Source of the DNA: Amborella trichopoda
Taxonomy: Eukaryota > Streptophyta > Magnoliopsida > Amborellales > Amborellaceae
DNA: 64,000 nt
Assembly (NCBI RefSeq): GCF_000471905.2
Contig: NW_006500031.1
Span: forward strand, 14,166-78,165
Direction of reading: 5' to 3'
Shown piece by piece: positions 59,601 to 64,000 of the stretch (position 1 is its first letter; each line of letters begins with the position of its first letter). Position numbers and translations under genes: made by a program. The notes below the pieces were generated by a model. The model had not been told where the DNA came from. It ran no database searches and saw nothing but the letters and a program-made list of their open reading frames with translations.

Positions 59601-62413
59601 TGCTTAAGTGCTGGTTATTGAAATTGAGCCACTCAAGGGGTGTCTTGTTGGTGATGGAATAAAATATATGCTTGGAAATGTGAGGTCTCCCTATCTCAGC
59701 ATTCTTAAATACAATCATCAATTGATAGCGGGGAGGGAATCATCCAATCCAACAGAGTGGTGCCAAAAATGAGGTCGTGTGCATATGTAGGGAGACCAAT
59801 GTAAGTAGGTGTGCAATTTTTGTAATGGACCCACATAAGTAATTTTTTGGAGTGAAACTTTCTTAAATAATTGTTCCATGGAATTTGCTCATGAACTAGA
59901 ATACTGTAGATATCTGATCATTGGGAGCCCCGATACTAAGCTCGATGGACCACAATCCCATTCAGTATAATACTTGCTCTTGGGCAGTTATGGAACACGC
60001 TCCCTTAATGTTAGGGATCCTGATCCCTTTACCTCAAAATGTAAATAACTCATTCCCTCAACTACGGATCTTTGAGCCTCCCGCATTCTCAATCTCGGAG
60101 CTCACCAACTATGATAAATACATTTCCACGTAATATTTCGAATATTTATATTACATGCTTCCAATACATTATCTTTTAGGTACATAGAAAGAAGACTCAA
60201 TACTTAAAATTTATGTAACAGTTTATTTTTGTCTCGACTCATTGACTTTTTTTTTTTTCCGGGGGAATGGGGATATGTTAATGGGCAAGAATGGAATCCT
60301 TGACATCACGTCGTGGCTCCGCAACCCTGACCACTGGGGCCAGGGGCACATCCCTCCAGCTGACCTTATTTTGTTAAGATTCTTCTATAGCTGATTGAAA
60401 TGGTCAATAACACAATCCTAAATATACCAAGGATCGAAAAAGTTCCCTATATTTGTGTTGCTTTGTGCATGGAATGAAATGCATTGCCAGTCAAAAATTC
60501 AAAAAGACATGTTATCTGTCGCATTGCAATAAATTTGGTCAGTAATGACGCATAGCAAACATAAACTAATGACAAGAAACATTTAATTACTGAAAAGGAA
60601 TATCTCACTACAGCTATCATACCGATCAATAAGGAAGGAGACAGGTCCCATTTAATAATTACAGTTAGCTCTCACTCATGCCACATGCCAAATGGACCTT
60701 CATCACTTAGGACTGAGATTTAAATCTATAGGAAACAAAAATAACCTCAAATAACAGAGAATCATTTATCATACCCATACATGAATGAATCTGCATACAA
60801 AGCTTCCCGTTTCACAGGAAGAGGAGGTCGGACATATTCCTCCCACTTCGCATCCTTTTCTTGTTCACTGAAAGACATATAAGCATAGTAAATAATCCAC
60901 ATGTGTGTTTGTGTGTGCATGTGTGTGGGTATGTGGGGGGTTCGAGCAAACAACTCAGCAAATACTCAGAGAAATCAAAACTAGAAAGATGACCTAGCAT
61001 GAATAGACCAATAAACATGAATGGAAAACACTTCAAAATTTATGCAAACCTTTCATGAAGAGGCGAATGATTGGTTTCCTTTGGTGGTGAAAAGGAAGAT
61101 GATTCTGCATTGGTATTGGTATTATTTCCATCATTGCCAACAAAAAATAATTGGATGGCATCCTCAAGCTGCCAGTTTGTAGCCTGCACAATCAACATTA
61201 TAAACCGTTCATCAATGATAAGAGGTCTCCGCTAAATCCCATTTAGAATATGTATTTCCAGTAGAAAACAAGAAATATTTTCATTACCCTATCTATTCAT
61301 ATTTGCAGTAAATTTATCTATTCATATTTGCAGTAAATTTATCTGCTTCCTTAGGAGTTAGGGACAACAGATTTCAAATTCATTGGCTAAGAATTCACAA
61401 ATAGCTAGGAGAAAAACTATTAGACTTTTGAAGGGAATGTATAAGCTTTCGCGCTAGGCAAGCCGTTGCATGTTGCATTCCAAATCTACTAATAATAGAT
61501 GTTGGCGATTAACTATTTTCAGTAAAAGGATATGTTGGAATGAGACCATTGGGACTTTCAGTACTTTTATCTGTTTTTTTTTTGGAGAAAAAAATTAACT
61601 TTATATTAACAAATAGTAGAAGTACATAAGAAGTGGCGGATGTCTCTGCGGCATATCATACAGAGGAGCATTATATGCCTATAAATGACTAAGTTTTAAA
61701 GAAATCGCATCATGCTAACATGAGAGACAGATAGGGATCAATGACAAACATAATTGACTCTTGGTTTTGAGATCCAAGAACTGACTAGGACCAACTTTAA
61801 TAACTGATATCAATTGATCCGGCATTGAGTTAGGATACTTTGAATAACTACAAATCAAATCAATTAAGTACAAATAAAAAATCTCAAAATTGATCCCATA
61901 AATCGTCATCACATCTCATAAACACAAGTAACTTTATCGAGTTCAACCCAAGAGGGGAAAGACATATACCACTCCATACACATGTATTTTTCTTCAATGA
62001 TTTACTGCAAGCTTAGGGTTTTCTTGGAGCTTTCAATATCTTAGCAGAAACCAAGCAACCCAATTCATTTATCAAGAGAGAGGAAAGTAACTAAGGTTTC
62101 CTCTTGCATCACCAAAACCCTAAAAACTTAAACCTTTTTTTTTCTGAAGGCTCTAGAAATCTAAACAATTCAAAATGTCTAATGATCCATGATAACGACA
62201 AAGCGCAATACTAAAACCACCATTATAACAGACCAAATTAAGTTGAAAGTTAGAGAGAGAAAACTTTCAGAAAAAGCAGTAGTATGAACTCCAATTAGTA
62301 ATGGTACCGAGCATTACCTGAAGAAATTGCAGAGCAATCTTGGTAGATTCACCACCCGCGACTTCCATAAAAGAAGCCACCAAGATTTGCTTGTCGTCAC
62401 TCAGGCTCTCCAT
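47653..62413 (-). CDS. PUX7: UBX-domain protein, PUX7/UBXN7 type (UBA-like, UAS, UIM, UBX)
   Basis: Ten exons, all GT-AG and phase-consistent: 62318-62413, 61050-61183, 60775-60867, 56783-56954, 55514-55591, 55341-55409, 52492-52635, 52176-52275, 51740-52017, 47653-47817. They encode 442 residues. Residues 1-50 are UBA-like (LQFLQATNWQLEDAIQLFF). About 144-268 is the UAS thioredoxin-like domain (RDNLAALYRPPF, GKWLLINIQSTKEFSSHMLN, FVFWQIYDDT, IPVVLVIDPVTGQKMRGWSG). Residues 300-317 form a UIM (EEIQRAFAASLEG), and about 365-442 the UBX domain (CRVGVRLPDGRRLQRNF, LLWSFC, KLTQAIPGAS, MISLTWD). By family knowledge such proteins tether ubiquitylated clients to the AAA-ATPase CDC48/p97. The last intron (3.9 kb) splits the UBX domain and holds a hAT element. 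No lesion is seen. The ortholog symbol is by resemblance. Confidence 0.93.
48211..50562 (+). mobile_element. Decayed hAT transposon in UBX intron 9
   Basis: Inverted ends: TAGTTTTAAAATGCGGT on the left; TTGTTTTAAAATGTGGT as reverse complement of the right end. GCATC/ATGCACC subterminal repeats lie on both sides. A broken plus-strand hAT transposase is inside. Target duplications have decayed. Confidence 0.75.
48707..49870 (+). pseudogene. hAT transposase pseudogene (central part and C-terminal dimerisation domain)
   Basis: The first block reads VRPEVARFTIAFLTLQSL then FTSEKSNRSRWSK. PLRAVGYFLNPSLHY follows at about 49065-49115, then WWASYGSEPPNL near 49383. CSS-ERNW-NWSAFEHI lies at 49440-49545, and LEQEKLNDLVYVQYNECLRE near 49670-49730. 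These match the plant hAT transposase order, including the hATC dimerisation domain. Frameshifts and stops are present, and an N-terminal BED finger was not found. A 49-bp tandem duplication disrupts the hATC motif. Confidence 0.8.
50563..51739. other. Rest of UBX intron 9, unassigned
   Basis: 50850-51260 has open minus- and plus-strand frames (for example 50896-51174 minus) but no family I recognise. A short stretch at 50700-50790 carries a local inverted repeat (ATCGAACGGTC / GATCGGACGGCT). The remainder is ordinary intron sequence up to the exon 9 donor. Confidence 0.4.
53013..55134 (-). mobile_element. Internally deleted hAT transposon in UBX intron 6
   Basis: Ends: CAATGTTCGAAAAAATGCTA (left) and CAATGTTTCAAAAAATAGGT (reverse complement of the right end). 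Both are followed by GCGCC/GGCGCC-type CTAGGCGCC motifs, characteristic of a large plant hAT group. A minus-strand transposase keeps its BED finger and C-terminal tail but not the catalytic core. Target duplication is not clear. Confidence 0.75.
53560..54630 (-). pseudogene. hAT transposase remnant: BED zinc finger and C-terminal tail
   Basis: Near 54620-54500 a minus frame reads DPGWKYGLRSDKNDEHKVCC then TFCGKYATTGINSLKNTL, a BED finger with Cys pair and C-terminal spacing. Then VSMEVNKETLDHLDAQKK follows. Near 53960-53720 the frame ends EKRDPIASKDMSDASEWLVF, the usual hAT C-terminal segment, followed by an acidic tail. The region in between is too short for the RNase-H-like core. Confidence 0.7.
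56239..56500. repeat. Diverged tandem duplication in UBX intron 4
   Basis: GTGAGCATGGTATCACAA, ACCCTACAAAGGAAA and GGCAAGAGATACAAATA through CAAATGTTTCAGAACAT occur twice. The second copy carries an extra segment of about 30 bp. A shorter tandem pair (GACCTAGTCTTATCCCA) follows at about 56537-56602. Confidence 0.75.
58620..58939. mobile_element. 320-bp hAT-like MITE with 8-bp target duplication
   Basis: Flanked by ACATATAG at 58612-58619 and 58940-58947. Ends GGCTTGTTTGG and CCAAACA are partly inverted, a common plant MITE terminus. The interior is shared with 35252-35674. Confidence 0.7.
60243..60360 (-). mobile_element. Candidate SINE in reverse orientation
   Basis: On the minus strand: GGATGTGCCCCTGGCCCCAG, TGGTCAGGGTTGCGGAGCC, then a GGATTCCATTC block and an A-rich tail after CATTCCCCCGG. 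The layout suggests a pol III-type SINE, but the B box is poor. It differs from the SINE family at 15840. Confidence 0.35.
61565..61690 (-). mobile_element. Possible truncated LINE 3' end
   Basis: Minus strand ends TTAATTTTTTTCTCCAAAAAAAAAA, preceded by GATGTCTCTGC-type non-coding text read on the plus strand. It resembles the 3' tail of a plant L1 element. Weak evidence. Confidence 0.25.
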
Positions 62414-62640
62414 TGTTAAAAGTGCGCTGAGAGAGAGGAGCAAAAGAAACGTACAATGCGAGATTATAGAGAGGAGGAATTTTGCGAGCTTATAGAGAGA
62501 GGAGGAGTTTTGAGAGAATACCCAACAGAGAGAAGGAGCTTTTGAATGGAGGCAAAACGAACACCGAACCGGGCCAGCAGAGAAAGGGGGAATTTATTAG
62601 AGAGTAGGGGAATTTAGAGAGAGAAGATAGGTATTTATAG
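62414..62640 (-). promoter_or_regulatory. UBX gene core promoter and CT-rich 5' leader
   Basis: TATAAATA at 62632-62639 (minus strand, in CTATAAATAC) is a canonical TATA box about 220 bp upstream of the ATG. The following leader is CT-rich on the sense strand, with several CTCTCTC tracts. Transcription probably starts about 30 bp downstream, near 62600. Confidence 0.6.
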
Positions 62641-62702
62641 GTATCTATCTGTTGCCTAAGTTTCCCCTTCTTCCATTCGACTTTTAAGTAGTCTTTACTA
62701 AT

Positions 62703-62985
62703 GTAGAATTGAGGTGAATGTCTATCTTTTAAAAATGTTATTTAGATGTTGAAAAAACATCTAAATTATCATATTGATATCCCAATGAATAGATATGGAG
62801 AAAAAAAAATAAGTTTTAAAATAATTAATTTTACAACACATTATCCGAATTGTTCATTTTTTAAAAAAATTATATTAATTTTATTATTAAATATAAAAGT
62901 AAATTCTCGTATAATCCTAAAAATTTAAGATATCACAACTGTATTTCATGATAAAGTTTAGATGTCGGCCTTACTTCAGGGTTTC
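62703..62985. mobile_element. Degraded MITE family Y copy
   Basis: AATGTAGAATTGAGGTGAAT at the left, TACAACACATTATC inside and GATGTCGGCCTTACTTCAGG at the right. Heavily diverged; it sits about 65 bp upstream of the UBX TATA box. Confidence 0.45.
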
Positions 62986-62989
62986 AAAC

Positions 62990-64000
62990 TATGAATTTTT
63001 AACGATTTAATATTTTATTTGTTTCAATCATTCCAACTAATCTATGTTTCCTTGCATGTGTAGGAGTATATGCTAAATCTTTAAACTTTTTGGATTACAT
63101 TAATTTTTTATCTTTCAAATTAAATTAGTTTGATTTTACATTTTAAAAGTTCTTGTAGTTTTAATTATTTTTGGTTTAAAATATATACAATATCCATAAA
63201 GCTCGCATATATCCATAAAGCTCGCATATCACCTTGGGAGAATGAGAATGGATAGAAATGAGAAAATATATCCATACATATCTATCCATAATGCTCGCAT
63301 GTCACCTTGGAATGGATAGGAATGTAAACTTTGAGTTATCTATGTGACTTAAGTTACCTAACAAATTTTCTAAAATCAAGCGACTTAAAATAAATTACAG
63401 GAAAAAACATCCCTTCCCTTTGAATTTTAAATCCGACATGAATCCCTAGAAAAATATGATTTCTGCTAAAACAGATAAATTGTTAACTCGACAAAATGGA
63501 TAACTATGTAATAAAAATAGTCTAAATAATAACCAGATTTTTAAGAATAATATCAAATATGATAAGTACATCAATCATTTAAATATGTAAACTAATAGCA
63601 TAAATGCAAATAGTAAGTGAAATAAGATATTATTGTATTTATTGTAAATAAAATATTTATAAAAATTCATTTTTGTTAATTTTCCATCTTGAGCATTGCA
63701 TAACACACGTGCCCTTAGCTATTTGTTTTGAATCTCTTTGAATAAATTAAAAAGTAAATATCTCCATAATCCTATTTTTATGTTTTATTTGTTGATAAAT
63801 TCAAGGTTTCAAAAGATATCTTCTAATCCCTGGCCACTTTAAATCTATTTTTAATCTAAACAAATGTGATAAATACATGCTCTTTCTAAACTCAATATTT
63901 TTTCTCTTTACTTCTATACCTCAAACTTCTTTATTTCTCTCTCTTCCTATAGCTCTCTCACTCTCTCTCCTCCCGTATTTCTCCAAACACCTCTCTCTCC
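62990..64000. other. Intergenic, AT-rich; no gene recognised
   Basis: A local tandem pair ATATCCATAAAGCTCGCAT lies at 63190-63230, with a third related unit at 63282-63305. The window ends in CT-rich sequence (63935-64000), which may be the leader of a further gene beyond the edge. Confidence 0.4.

Larger units (their letters stand above)
56955..60774 (-). other. 3.8-kb UBX intron 3
   Basis: Holds a hAT-like MITE (58620-58939), a candidate SINE (60243-60360), a short tandem pair near 57655-57725 (ATTACATTAAGGGCAAATGG) and a TG-rich stretch at 58135-58225. Nothing else is recognised. Confidence 0.6.

Noticed and set aside
1..64000. CRISPR-like arrays, operons, phage or bacterial genes
   Set aside because: Regularly spaced repeats here are minisatellites without uniform spacers, and all confident genes have plant introns.

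Overview
The window is nuclear DNA of a flowering plant. Three genes with plant-type exon/intron structure are visible, all on the minus strand: a Rab5-type GTPase (RABF2 class), an ASR3-like trihelix transcription factor, and a PUX7/UBXN7-type UBX protein. Introns reach 4-5 kb and the intergenic DNA is AT-rich and packed with plant transposon debris: copia, RTE LINEs, tRNA-type SINEs, hAT, a Mutator-like element and many MITEs. I cannot name the species. There are no bacterial features, CRISPR arrays, operons or rRNA genes.

Layout. 1-7.5 kb: RABF2 gene, with its last exon(s) beyond the left edge and a degenerate Ty1/copia element in its largest visible intron. 7.7-12.3 kb: a 4.17-kb long-TIR Mutator-like element carrying a broken plant-mobile-domain (PMD) gene, nested inside a MITE about 300 bp upstream of the RABF2 start codon. 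12.3-31.4 kb: no gene; MITEs of two related families (called X and Y here), RTE LINE tails, SINEs, foldbacks and simple repeats. 31.4-33.4 kb: two-exon trihelix gene, probably with a GC-AG intron. 33.9-47.6 kb: no gene; a decayed RTE LINE bracketed by two related foldback MITEs, a 178-bp hairpin, and a pile-up of four X/Y MITEs with a nested hAT-type insertion that has a perfect 8-bp target duplication. 47.65-62.4 kb: ten-exon UBX gene (442 codons reconstructed) with two decayed hAT elements and a hAT-like MITE in its introns. 62.4-64 kb: its promoter and AT-rich upstream DNA.

The three genes are not an operon. RABF2 acts in endosomal/vacuolar traffic, the UBX protein is a CDC48 adaptor, and the trihelix protein is a nuclear regulator. 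The most interesting non-genic content is the PMD-carrying TIR element and the large X/Y MITE superfamily. Exon limits were placed by hand from splice sites, reading phase and family resemblance. No alignment or database search was run, so transposon family calls rest on motif recognition.
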